Source: Ampelomyces quisqualis (taxonomy: Eukaryota > Ascomycota > Dothideomycetes > Pleosporales > Phaeosphaeriaceae). Taken from it: a stretch of DNA of 64,000 bases. The position numbers and the translations under genes were made by a program. Below the pieces are notes generated by a model that was not told the DNA's origin, ran no database searches, and worked only from the letters and a program-made list of their open reading frames with translations. Shown here in pieces: positions 34,466 to 45,796 of the stretch. Every line of letters starts with the position of its first letter. The stretch's first letter is position 1. The stretch lies in NCBI GenBank assembly GCA_018398575.1, contig JAGTXZ010000019.1, forward strand, positions 930,001 through 994,000. The letters run 5' to 3'.

Positions 34466-36584
34466 ATGGATCCCTCGAAGGAAATGAAGAAGCACTCCGA
34501 GCATTCTCCAGATTCACATTATGATAATGTGGAAACCAGAAACACAGCCGTTCCTCAAGTCAATGGCGACCGCAAAGTCGAGGCCAACCGTCCTTCTGGC
34601 ATTCTGGGCCTCGTCTCGAAAATGGGCGACATTCCCGAGTGGAATGTTCCAGGCGTCGGTCAACTTCAAGGCAAACTACTCAATACCGCCATCGCCTGGT
34701 GCTCATGTCTGGCTTTTCTTATGTTCGGCTACGATCAGGGCGTCATGAGTGGTCTCCTCACGCTGAACGATTTCCAGCGCCATTTCCCGCTCATGACACC
34801 ACTATCTCAAGCCAACGCCGTGTGCTGGACAGATCCTCCAATGAACACAATCAGAGATCCGCGTATGTGCACTGGTGATGCGAACACTCAGGCCGCAGCT
34901 GTCGCCTTGTATCAGGTCGGCTGTTTCCTCGGTGCTGTGCTCATCCTTTTCTACGGAGAGATATGGGGCCGTAAGAGCAGCACATTCTGGGGCAGCTTGA
35001 TCATGATCATCGGCACAATCTTCCAGGTTGCTGCTGGGGGCACCAATGGCGGAGACGCTGGTGCATATGGCGTGCTGATCGTTGGACGGATCGTTGGTGG
35101 CGTTGGAAATGGCATGGTCACTTCGAGTGAGTTTGAACAATTCTGCCACCAGCATGCTATTGTGCTCAAAGTATTCTCTAGCAATCCCTACCTGGCAGTC
35201 AGAATGCGCAAAGCCTACAAAGCGCGGAAAGCTTATCATCACATCCGGCGCCCTCATTGTGGCTGGTGTCATGATATCGTACTGGGTTGGCTATGGTTTC
35301 TACTTCTTGCCTGATCAACAAAGTCACTCGACTGTACGTTGGAGGTTCCCTATCGCATTCCAATCCTTCTTCACTATCCTAGTCATGTAAGTCCTCCGCC
35401 ACGCAACATCAATCCCTGCTAACTGTGCTGCAGGATCGCTCTTCTCTTTCTCCCCGAGTCCCCGCGTTGGCTCCTCATGCGAGGGCGAGAGGCCGAATCT
35501 CGCACGGTACTTGCAAGGCTCGCCGGTGCATCTCGCGATTCGGAAGAGGTCGAGATTGAATTCAACACCATCAGAGATGTGCTTGATGCACAAAACAGAG
35601 ATGGACCTTTCAAGATGCGCGAGCTGTTCCAAAATGGTCCGTCGCAAAACCTACGCCGCACTCTGCTCGGTATCTTTGCACAGTTTTTCCAGCAGATCTG
35701 TGGTATCAACTTGATCGTAAGCCACAAAAGCAACGGACGATCTGTTCTATGCTGACTCATATGTCAGACATACTATGCAACTTACGTGTTCGAGAACTCG
35801 CTGGGCTTCGGTCCTGATATGTCACGTCTTCTTGCTGCCGCAAACGGAACCGAGTACTTTATTGCCAGTCTCATCGCCATTCCACTTATCGAACGCGCTG
35901 GCCGCAGGAAGCTCATGCTTTTTGGCGCATTTGGCCAGATGGCCAGTATGATTATTCTTGCCGGCAGCAGTTCGACCGCCACAATCGACGAACAGGGGGC
36001 TCCTGTTCTGAATACACGTTACGGCGTGATAGCTACGATTTTCTTGTTCGGCTTCAATACTTTCTTCGCCATCGGCAAGTTTGATGCATTCGATCTTAGT
36101 CGACATCTGTGCTGACATCGTCTCAGGTTGGCTCGGTATGACCTGGCTCTATCCCGCCGAAATCACCGGCCTCCGTATTCGCACTCAAGCCAATGCACTT
36201 TCGACTTGCTCGAACTGGCTATCCAACTTCTTGATCGTAATGATCACGCCACCCGCATTCGAAAACCTGCAATACAACACCTACACCATGTTCGCAGTCT
36301 TCAATGCCGCCATCATCCCTTCCGTTTACTTCTTCTTCCCGGAGCCCAAAGGTCGCAGCTTGGAAGAGCTGGATGTCATCTTCGCAAGTGCGCACGCTGA
36401 GGGAATCAATCCGGTGAAGCAGTCGATGAAAATGCCCAAACTTGAGGGCAGGGAGCTGGATGTTGAAATTGCGAGGTATTTTGGCGGTGATGTCGAACAA
36501 GCCAGAAGCAGGAGTGTTGCGAGTGCGAATATGCACGAGAGGAGGAGGATGCTCGCGAGTGCGAGTATGAACGAGAGGAGATAG
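34466..36584 (+). CDS. MFS sugar (hexose-type) transporter
   Basis: Plasma-membrane sugar/H+ symporter or facilitator of the major facilitator superfamily. Five exons: 34466-35126, 35182-35386, 35434-35716, 35768-36074, 36127-36584; introns of 55, 47, 51 and 52 nt. About 637 residues. The first three introns are GT-AG; the fourth (36075-36126) starts GCAAGT, a GC-AG intron, and the join FFAIG-WLGMTWLYPAEI fits the family exactly. Signatures: LMFGYDQGVMSG in TM1, TSTIPTWQSECA after TM4, PESPRWLL before the central loop, QQICGIN in TM7, ERAGRRKL, PAEITGLRIR and PEPKGRSLEELD after TM12. Twelve membrane segments are visible. A Ser/Lys-rich cytosolic N-terminus of about 75 residues precedes TM1. 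The C-terminus ends in a duplicated 26-bp piece (36519-36544 and 36555-36580) encoding two ASANMHERR-like repeats. Substrate is not determined by sequence. Confidence 0.95.
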
Positions 36585-36966
36585 ATAAAGGGCGAGGAGG
36601 ATGCATATGGGATTGATCGTTCCCATTGAGATCAAGGTGTTTCTGGAACGATCACGCACCGCGCGGCATTGGTGCATGTCACCGTATTTTTAGGTGCCCA
36701 ATTACCTGTCAAGAGTACTATCTGTCTGACAACTTTCACACCAACAATAATGTAGTGTTATGCACGCCTGGATTCCTTTGCGACTAGCAAATGCTGATGT
36801 TTGTTTGTGTTCTTGTTTGATTTAGAGCAGGGTATCGTATTTCGTGCGCTGGCACTGGGTGGCTGAGTGGCTGTGGCGTCTTGGTGGGGCCCCGCGTCAC
36901 ATGACAAACTCGAATGCATCTACTTATTAACAGCCTAAGTCTAACTCCCGCGCAGCAGCCCTGCAC
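36585..36966. other. 3' flank of transporter up to Helitron border
   Basis: Normal composition until about 36966, then an abrupt change to AT-rich, YCA-free DNA. Nothing recognised. A GGTGGCTGAGTGGCTG stretch near 36860 recalls a tRNA D-arm but has no tRNA around it. Confidence 0.5.
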
Positions 36967-38057
36967 CACCTGTAATTTTCGCGAAGCAACTGTCTATACT
37001 GCTGCTACAATCTTATCTAATTTTTAAGTCTTAAATCCTTCTGTGTCTTCTGCAAAACAGGTGCAAAGATGTTGTTTTCTGTCTGTGCCCTTTGTTTGCT
37101 AGACCGCACAGACTAGTATTCTTGTATAGTCTGCGTTAGATTATTAATTTGCTGTTTCTCTTTAGTTTCTTTAGGTGTAAGCCTTTTTTTCCTGTTCTTA
37201 CAGTCTATACGTTTAGTTTTTTTCTACTACGCACCTACAATAGCTCTATGTTGTGTAAACAATCTTACACCTCTTACGTTTACTTAGGTTATAAGTTAAC
37301 TATTTTCTGCAGTCTTTTATACAACTTGTTAGTAGTATTTAGCTTTGTTAAGGTTCTGTGCTAACTGTCTAGGCGCGTTTTACTAGCCCTGCATTTTCTG
37401 CACTGCAGTTTATATTCCCTATCTAACCTGTAATACACGTTTAATACTAACTAGGCTACTTAGACAGGCTGCTACAAACGCATATAGCTAGCTTTCTAAA
37501 CTGTAATTAATCTACAGGCAACACAGCGCGCTTATACAGTTTCTCTTGTCTGTTAGACTTCTACAGCTGTTACAGCTCTTCTCTTTTCTAATCTCTTACT
37601 CTAGCTATCTATATAGTCTTTATAGCTAAGTCTTGTAATTCTTTTATTCTCTTCTTGTCTACTTATAGTCTGTCTATTCTCTTTACTGTCTTTTCTAACC
37701 TTGTCCTAAAACGCCTAACTACTTCTGTAGGCTAGTTCTACTTCTCTAGCAGTTGTATAGGCTCTACCTACTAATATACAGCCTACCTCCTTAGCTGTAC
37801 AGCCTGTAACTCTACTTGTATAACTACCTGCGCTTCTACCTCTAAATATAGATTACTATAATCTTAGTGCTCTATAGTCTTAGTGTTTATATTGCAGAGC
37901 TGTTTACTAGATTACAGAGCGCTAATCTACTTTGTCTGTATTAAGTCTATAATACACTCTTTGCTATAATAATAGAATAGTTACGCTTTCTATATTCTTG
38001 TTACTTCTACGCTATCTATATAAACTCCTTTATAACACTACGCTAGACGCAAGAGCC

Positions 38058-41000
38058 TTTTGTAAAGATCTATAAGCTTATAATTCTGCCTTTGCGTTTA
38101 TATTAGTAGACTGCACAGCTACAGATAGGAGAGCGCGCAGGCTAGGTGTACAGATGTTTTAGATCTATAGTGCCCTTTACTATTGCAGCAGCCTGTTACA
38201 GAAGTTAGAGGGTACTCTGCTACAGTACGCACAGCTGTATTTCTACAATCTCTAGTTTACTACTTCTGTACGCTAGTAACAGAATCTGCACCTCTGCTTT
38301 AATATTCTTTATAGCCTAACAGATATACTGCATAACGTGTATAACCTGTATATTAAGCTCTACTACACTACACAAGAGCGTTTAGCAGCTGCAAGCACTA
38401 ATACGCGCGTTATCCTAACCTCTTGCCTAACTATTACTATAGAAACTAGTTTAGATTAGCGTTAAGAAAACGCGCCTACTAGTAATAAGCTTAGTTTAGT
38501 TATCTTAGATGCAGCTGCTGTAGAAACAACTTACCTAATTATCTTTGCAGCCTGCAACTTAAGCACGCTTTACTATATTAATACTCTATACCTATTCTAT
38601 ATATCTTTACATTACGTACTTATATTTCTACATAGAGATAAGAGGTAGCACTTAGGAATAAAGCTCTATAATTAGAATAGCGTCTGTTTAAACAACTTGC
38701 TTACGCAGCAAATGTATTACTAGTATTACTTACATTATTAACCTAGCTATACATCTGTTCTATTTATATATTACAGACTATTCTAGTAGTATATTGTTAA
38801 TATCTAGGCTATTCTTAACTAGAGTTAGCTGCGTTAGATTTAGGACAATTAGAAAACGCTTTGTTTAGAACTGTATAGTAGGGTTGCAAACGCTCTTACC
38901 TGTAAGGATACTGCTATTATTCTAGTTAGGCACTGTATTATCCTTCTATTGTTCTACATTAGGAGTTTCTAGTTTGTAAGCCTTTGCTATTAAAATTCTA
39001 TAGCTGTTGTTTACTATTACAGACAGGCTACTTTGTTTATTACCTTTACAGCTAGTCTATACTAGGTTAAAGTAACACGTAAACTGCGACTAGGTTAGAC
39101 TAGTCTTAACAGACCTAATCTGATTTGTTACGCCTTCTATTTAAAGTTATAAGAGCTTCTTTAGGATGTTAAAAACAGGATGTTTGGCCCGCATATTAGC
39201 TATGTGTACACAATTGAATACTAGAAACAGGGTTTACTCTATATGTATTTGCTCCTATTTCTAGCTTCTGTAACCTAGGACGCCTTTATAATGCCTGCTT
39301 ATATTAACAATTATATATCTGCTAAGATTTTCTCTCTAGAAACAGATCTGTATAGTATTTTAATAGCTATTGTAAAATAATATATACTTTACAGTCTTTG
39401 TAGCAAGTTTAATCCTAACGCCCTGTACATAGTGCAACGTCTAAAAAGTCTTCTGCTAATCTGCAGTAAGCATTTTTCTATATAGTTTTCTCTAGTTACA
39501 GTTGTAAAAGAGGATAGATACCTAATATACATGCGCTGTAATAACAGTTAGACCTTAAGTGTGCAATATAGAGGCTGTACAGTCTATCTTAACAATAGAT
39601 AAGTTGTCTTCTATTGCCTACAATTCCTCTTTAAGTACGCTGCCTATATTAACGTTAAAGTTTCTAGAACTGTATATGCTGTAAAATACATTTACAAGTA
39701 TATTTACAAGGGTACAAACTGTGCAGTCTTAAGCGTCTTAGACAATAACAAGGTTAAACAGTACTTAAACAGTTGTTATATTAGTCCTTTTAAGGCTTTC
39801 TAGCGCATAATAGAGTATTTAGTCTATAAAGAGTTTTCTCTAATTGTTTCTCTAGCTGTATACTTACCTAATTAGCAAAGCATTACTTTTTCTAAGAACG
39901 CTACACCTGTAGAGCTAGCAGACAGGCTTACCTACGCTAATACTACGTTAATAGCGTTCTTTAAGTTTAACACTAAGAATGTTATATTCTGTAACATACT
40001 ATATTAGGACTTTTTTAGTTTGCACGTGTAGTCTACAGCCTGTAAATTATAGTCTATTAAGCAACGCAAGCAGGCTATTAGACGCATGTACTTTTGTAGT
40101 CTAGCGCAGAGTAAACGCTACTACTTATAGTTGTTACTTATAGTAGTGCAAGGCTCTACAAGCTTTGCAGATCTAAGAACTTTAAACAGAGTTAAGTACT
40201 CTACTTTCTAGGCTACAGCAATTGCAAGAGAGCTGTTACAGAATAATAGAGACTAGATTACATGCTTTTAAGAGGCAGCTGTTTTTGCTATAGGCTAAGC
40301 TTTGCGTTTACTTTTTGTTTCTGCTCTGTTACATAGTCTATTAACTAATCCTCTTACTATTTAGAACTAGTTTAAAACAGATCTGTGTAATAATTTGTAG
40401 GCAGCTGCTATAGCTCTATAAGTGTTCTTTACACCTACTACGTATATTAATTATAGTCTGTATCTTATTAAAGGCCTACTTGCTAAGAATAGCAAGAGAC
40501 TTACTAAATATAGCTTACCTAAGTGTTAATACACTTAGGCTAAGTAGTCTAGAAATTAGCTGCTTATTGCTAAGTTAGCCTATAATTAGGATAAAGAAGA
40601 TGTTATATTCTAGGACACGCATAGCAGGCTAAATCTAGATTAGCTTATAGTTTTTATAGCTGTAACCTTAGCTATTGCTACCTTCTTGTAGACTGCGCAT
40701 TTCTTTATATAAGGTCCTGCTAGAACTAAAAAGATATATCTCTAGTAGTGTCTCTGCGCGTATTATTAGTCCTAGAGCTGTATTATTCTGTGTGTAGCCT
40801 CTTCTAAGATTGCTACTATTTTGCTGCCTAGTAGACAGACTGTATACTCTTGTTTCTATATCTTTCTTAAAATACACAAGAGTTTCTTCTATAAGATATC
40901 CTTAAATTCTAATACAAGGAAGCTTTTATAGCTTACTACTCTTGTTATATAAGATAAGGTGCCTATACAGCACTATTACTGCTTTAAAGCAGTAGACTAG

Positions 41001-42020
41001 ACACTTTAGAATATCTGCAGCTGTACAGATTTTTTTGGCAGACTGCTACTTATTACAGGCAGAGATTTTGCGCAGATTCTACCTATTGTTTGTAAAGGCT
41101 AGCAGCTAGCTGTTATTAACGCATGTCTACAGAAGTCTATCTATATCTAGCCTTTCTTAACTGTTCTACACTTGCGCTAGAATATGCAAGTGCTTTCTAG
41201 GGCTAAAAACCTGTAATTTGCGCAGTAGATGCATACGTTAGCTACAGCCTAGGGTAACAAACTAGTTAAAATTCTACTCTAGATACAAGTGTTTTATAAC
41301 AAGGCGCCTTTCCTAGCTTATGTATATCTGCCTAATATTATTGCAACTACTAATACAGACTCTTTGCAGCTTGCTAGTTGTGCAATATTAGCTGTACAGA
41401 ATAATAATATTATAGCTATAAATAGTTCTATACTTACAGGCTTCCTAAGTATAGCTGTAGAGCTGTTGGCTACAGATTGCGCAGATATTAAGGACTCTAC
41501 AGCCTAGGATATTCCCTCTGCTAAGGTGTTACAGTCTTTTAAGCCTTCTAGTTTACTACCTTTAAGGCTGTTACTAAAAGTAGAGGCTCTTGTTATTCTT
41601 TTACAAAACCTCTACCCTAAGAAAGGCCTGTGCAACAGTACCTAACTTACTATTTTGTAGATAAGTTCCTATATTTTAGAAGCTTAGATTCTTTTAGGTA
41701 AATTTACAGGTTAGTTCTAGCTTATACCTTGTATAAAACTTACCTCTACAGACAGCAAATTGCTATTTATTGTTTCTAGGATTTAGTTTCTAGTCTGTCT
41801 GTCTTTTGCTATTACTGTAAATAAGTTGTAGGGGCAGTTACTTTCTGTTACAGGTGTAGATCTACGCTATGTAGTTTTTACATATAGGCAACTCTATATT
41901 GCTTTGTTACGCGTTATAACTGTTATAGGTCTTTGTCTTTTACTCTTAGCGCCTAAGTTACGCTTAGATACAGCCTACACTGTCTGTAATATTGTCTATC
42001 TAGAGGTTTTATTGTTATAA
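38058..42020 (+). pseudogene. Helitron Rep/helicase, killed by point mutations
   Basis: About 1,320 codons in a single frame with many in-frame TAG/TAA and, as far as I can see, no frameshift. Landmarks: YNSAFAF near 38079; LTQQMYY at 38700; FQQYIV near 38790; MFGPHISYVYTIEY just before 39220; the HUH metal-binding site at 39240-39248, where both histidines now read Tyr (YMY); KYIYKYIYKG at 39684-39713, keeping the tyrosines; FSKNATPVELADR near 39890; GPARTKK at 40713, a broken Walker A; VASSKIATILLP near 40795; FGRLLLITGRDFAQILP near 41030, a Walker B-like box; VLHLRQNMQV near 41165; end at TAA 42018-42020. Histidine, tryptophan and arginine/glutamine codons are those lost, as C-to-T and G-to-A at YCA/TGR would cause. 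The start of the protein lies upstream (37.2-38.0 kb) but I cannot place it. Confidence 0.88.
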
Positions 42021-43739
42021 TTACTAAAACCTTTCCCTTTACTCTTTATTCTACAGGTAGGCTTTCTGCAATACAGCTGTTTGTTACTACTATTACAGGC
42101 ACTAAGTTGTGCAACTTTTCTTATACGTTGCTTTTACTCCTTCTACTATTCTGTTTATAGACTATAATAGCCCTACTTTTTCTTACCTTTACCTTCTCTT
42201 TTACCTTGCTACTGCTCTTACCTTTACCTTAGGATTAGCTAATTAGGTAGTCTGTGCGCTACTAGTGCCAGGTATATATATTAGCCCTCTCTCTTAGCCT
42301 ACTCTATTACTTTTCTACTCTCTTTTTTTAGTAAGTAATCTTAGCTTTTACAGCCTATATTTTAGGCTGCTTTTCTTATGTTTTAGGCTGCTATCTATAC
42401 TCTTTTGCAGCCTGTAATAATTAAATACTAACTATTTTGCTAGCAGTAGGCCCTTGTAGTTAACCTGCTCTGTAAATCTATCTAGCAACTTCTGTACAGA
42501 TTGTTTCTAGTCTGTCTAGGTTATTATAGCTTAGTTAACATCTCCTTAAGTTCCTATAGTTCTGCCCGCGCTAGTTCTAGCCTATAACAAGAGTAAGAAG
42601 TAGCTGCCTAGTCCTTAAGTTCTACACAAAGAAGATATTAATAAGAAGAAGTCTTTAGCGTTAGAATCTAATTTAGACAGTCTGCAAGAGCAGGATCCTA
42701 CTTCTGCAGAAGTAGAAAAGCTTCTGCAAGGTCTTATAGACTAGATTGTCTGCAAGAAGTCTGATTTAAAGCTATTTAAGTTTAGCCAGAACATGCTAAA
42801 CTAGATCTAGGCTTTGCAGTCTAGAGACTTGCCTTACAAAGCTCCTGCAGCCTGCAATAACGCTAATAAGAACTGCAAGAGTTGCCTAGCTAAGAAAACT
42901 AACAAGGATTAGGTCTTTGCAGCTGCTTTTACTTCTAAGTAGATTAAGGCTCTAAAGCATTTGTAGCGCTAGCGTTTCCTAAAAATCTACTTAAGCTGCA
43001 ACGTTAATATAGACTGTAAATATTCTATATGTATTTTTCTAGTTTATAAAGCTTATAATCTGCAGCCTGCCTTATAAACGTTAAAGCCTGCCTCTTACAG
43101 ATTACAAGTAAAGTATAGGATAATACTTGCAATAGTTGCAGAGCTAGCTACAGTCTGTTTATAGAGTGTGTTGCGCTTAAAAACTTCTGCAAAGATACTT
43201 GCGTAAACTACTATTACAAATCTTTTAAAACTTACTGTTCTCTTTGCTATAAGTTCTGTTCTATTTGTTTTTATATTTTCTAACAGTTTACAGCCTAGAA
43301 CTAGTCTAACAGGCTCTTTAGTAAGCACAGCAGTCTATCTAAGTCTTCTAGCTTGTCTAAGCGCACTTGCAAAGACTGTGCAGCTGTTAAATCTAAGTCT
43401 AAGTCTTCTAATATAGGTGTTGCAGGCTGTCTAAAGTATCTAAAGCATTCTAAGTAGGGCTGCAAAGACTGTAAGAGCAACAACAAGACTAGTATTTACT
43501 TCTGTAACTTTTATTTTACAGCCTGTAATAATCTTTTACAGATATTCTATTTGCTCTTTGCAAGATTAATAAGAGCGTTACAACTCTTTAGGATAATCTT
43601 AATAAGCTTGCAGACTTTGTTAAGGCTATAGATTAGGTTACAGGCTTTACAGATAGATAAACAACATAGAAAAGGACTTTACAGTCTATAATAATAATTT
43701 ACAATTTATAGTAATACCTAGTCAAGCTCTTTACAAGCT
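42021..43739. other. post-helicase part of the Helitron block, origin unknown
   Basis: Same AT-rich, YCA-poor composition. Around 42600-43080 the plus strand reads protein-like for long stretches between stops (EQDPTSAEVEKLLQGLID, FAAAFTSK, IKALKHL), suggesting a second decayed gene, either Helitron-encoded or captured. I do not recognise the family. Two minus-strand frames (43095-43328, 43301-43486) are probably shadows. Confidence 0.4.
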
Positions 43740-43759
43740 GCAGAACCTTTTGGTTCTGC
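43740..43759 (+). repeat. perfect 8-bp hairpin near the right end of the Helitron
   Basis: GCAGAACC-TTTT-GGTTCTGC, followed by TGAA. Helitrons end in a short hairpin a few nt before CTRR; here CTGA overlaps the last base of the stem, so the fit is only approximate. The hairpin retains TGG and TGA triplets that are otherwise missing from the block. Confidence 0.5.
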
Positions 43760-43850
43760 TGAATATAAATGTAGAGTGCTTATTACAAATAATACAGGCT
43801 GCAAAACACTTTTGCCTAGGTGATTTTCCTTGCTTACTAATTAACAATCA

Positions 43851-44786
43851 GACTTTTCACCCTTGGCCAATCACCTGGCATACCTTCGACTACCGCACCC
43901 CGTCTTCCTCACAATCCTGCGTACCCTCAGTGGTCAGCACAGTGCGCAAAACCAACTTCTGCCTTCTGCCCGTTCGAATGGTTCTGTGATACAGGTTCCA
44001 TGAGACGTGGCGCCCGACGAACCTCCCGGCCATCTGGCGCGAAATCGATGGATTCTCTGTGTTGTTTTTGGCCACATGCCTAGAGCACTTTCTTTCACAG
44101 AAATAGTCGTCGCATTCAACTGTAGCACGCGTCCTGGGATTTCCTATCGTTGTAGCAGCCGACATCCACGGTCTCCAACGAAGCGACAAACCGCGGGCTG
44201 CACCATTTTATCGCCATCAAGTTTAATCGCAGTCATATCTGCATCGTCATCCGCAGCAATACAACATGCGAGTGTTCAGAGCACAGGGGACGAGGAAGGG
44301 CCTGGGAAATGGTTGCAATTTGGGATCTGTTCGAAGCGCGGGCGAGTGGCATACCAGGCTGGTTGGCGGACATGGATGAAGCAACTGGTTCCGCTATCGA
44401 GACCGTGGCTCTGGTAGACGTAAGATTCATGCCCATCTCTCGTAGAGCTCTCACAACTTACAAGCACCCCATTTTACCCATCTATCCGACCCTCTGCACC
44501 ACAATTCGTCGTACAATTACCATCTATTCGACCTTCTCTCGTGCCAGCTGCTCCATGGTATTGTTTCTGTAATTGGCGCTAAATTTGTCTTCTCTTACTT
44601 GGATATTCTTCAGCCCTATTCGTCTGTGCAAAATCGCGGCAAGGGCCGCCAAAGTTGTTGGCCTTGCGCAAAGCCAAGGATAGTCTAAAGCATTGAGGCG
44701 ACATGTGGAACATGCAATAAGCAGTTGTGCATGATGGACTGGATGATTCAAATAACGCATAGAGCAGGCCCAAGAATAATTACCAG
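43851..44786. other. Helitron right flank, no gene supported
   Basis: Normal composition returns. A plus frame with a TGA at about 43987 reads protein-like across it (ETWRPTNLPAIWREIDGF near 44000-44055), which might be a small broken gene, but nothing confirms it. Confidence 0.35.
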
Positions 44787-45086
44787 ATGAATGACGATAA
44801 ACGATGCGATCTTGGACGATGTGCATATGCTAATTTTAGCTACCTTGGTAAGCTACCGGTATCAGCGGATGGATCCGACAGCAGCGAAGATGACGAATCA
44901 GATGACGAACCAGACGACGATTTGCCTGAGGTGGATAGGTATCTCGCTCGAGGCTTCTACCGAAATGTCCAACACAACCCAATCGCACCTTGGGTCCGTC
45001 TACCTCATGAACGAAATCCCACTTATGATCCTGATCAAGATTGGATTGATGTGTCTCACTCCGAGTTGGACGAGGACGCACCTTAA
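44787..45086 (+). CDS. possible small acidic protein
   Basis: A 99-residue open frame. The middle is strongly acidic (SDSSEDDESDDEPDDDLPEV), followed by a more ordered part with aromatic residues (YLARGFYRNVQHNPIAPWVR). No signal peptide or known domain. A second frame over the same bases is open too, so this is a weak call; it could also be the last exon of something upstream. Confidence 0.25.
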   Translation: MNDDKRCDLGRCAYANFSYLGKLPVSADGSDSSEDDESDDEPDDDLPEVDRYLARGFYRNVQHNPIAPWVRLPHERNPTYDPDQDWIDVSHSELDEDAP

Positions 45087-45468
45087 GGAGGGCCTGTTGA
45101 TCCGCTGACTGAGACCGACGAGTGTACCTCGTGTCCTCGTCCAGAGTATTACATGTCTTCGTTCATCCGCTGATTCGCTAGTGCTCATGGCCAAGCATGC
45201 GAGTGATGCAACACTACTCCGTAGAGTCAGAAGGATTTGGGCCTGGCAACAGTCATGAGGCTGTAGTCCTCGATGACGACTAGGATGACAAGGCTGAAAG
45301 TGGAGACGGAGATTTCGGATGCGAATGAGATCGAACACGAGGTAGTTGAGAGCGAAGACATCAAGGGCGGAAAAATTTGATTACATGAATCGAGGGGTTA
45401 ATTAGCGGACACGGACGTTTCGATCGCTTATTTAGGGCCAGAATCGTTACAACAATACTCCGTAACTC

Positions 45469-45498
45469 TGATGCACTGATATTTGATGCACTGATATT
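45469..45498. repeat. 15-bp tandem duplication
   Basis: TGATGCACTGATATT occurs twice in direct succession (45469-45483, 45484-45498), just after a TACTCCGTA motif. It may be a replication slip or the trace of an insertion. Confidence 0.7.
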
Positions 45499-45696
45499 TG
45501 CCAAACCGCCACCAATCGTGACTACACAAATTGTGCTGCAGTAATCCAGGTGCTTGCTACGGATTGATTGTAACGCTTTTGAACAAGTCTTGCACGTTCA
45601 CAAGCGAGGTGGTGCGTGGCGCGAGCAGTTAATTCGGTATGTCATTCGATGTTTTACCTAAATACCTATAGCTACATACGCCCCCCTGAACGGATA

Positions 45697-45796
45697 GTTA
45701 GCGCGACCAGGTGTGCACGAGTGCCGTCAGGGTATATCTACCAATCAGATTTTCCACATCCCCTTGACGCCACTTTGCACACCTGGTCGCGCTGAC
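45697..45796. repeat. long inverted repeat / hairpin (possible MITE)
   Basis: Perfect 18-bp arms AGCGCGACCAGGTGTGCA (45700-45717) and its complement (45776-45793), extending to 21 bp with one mismatch on the outer side and, imperfectly, for about 15 bp further inward (GAGTGCCGTCAGGG against CCCCTTGACGCCACT). The loop is about 25 nt. No coding. Either a small MITE-like element or a structured transcript. Confidence 0.8.

Larger units (their letters stand above)
36967..43850 (+). mobile_element. RIP-degraded Helitron (rolling-circle transposon)
   Basis: A 6.9-kb block of AT-rich DNA with sharp borders. Reading the plus strand in one frame (codons starting at multiples of 3) from 38058 to 42020 reveals a Helitron Rep/helicase protein full of TAA/TAG stops: Helitron-like N-terminal domain (LTQQMYY, then YYLHY, about 38703), Rep region with YTIEY (39207), the two-tyrosine motif KYIYKYIYKG (39684) and a PIF1-type helicase with a Walker A remnant at 40713. 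Triplets TCA/CCA and TGA/TGG are nearly absent (about a dozen in the block) whereas ACA/GCA are common. Left border about 36967; right border about 43850, with a perfect hairpin at 43740-43759. Terminal TC/CTRR ends cannot be fixed. About 1.8 kb after the helicase is unexplained. Inactive. Confidence 0.88.

Noticed and set aside
36850..36905. GGTGGCTGAGTGGCTG resembling a tRNA-Ser/Leu D-arm
   Set aside because: No matching anticodon stem, T-arm or acceptor stem downstream.
37149..41507. Short open frames inside the AT-rich block (37149-37364, 40668-40877, 41289-41507)
   Set aside because: Accidental stop-free pieces of the decayed Helitron, not genes.
44007..44417. 136-codon plus-strand frame right of the Helitron
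   Set aside because: Shadow-like composition; a different frame over the same bases reads better but is broken.
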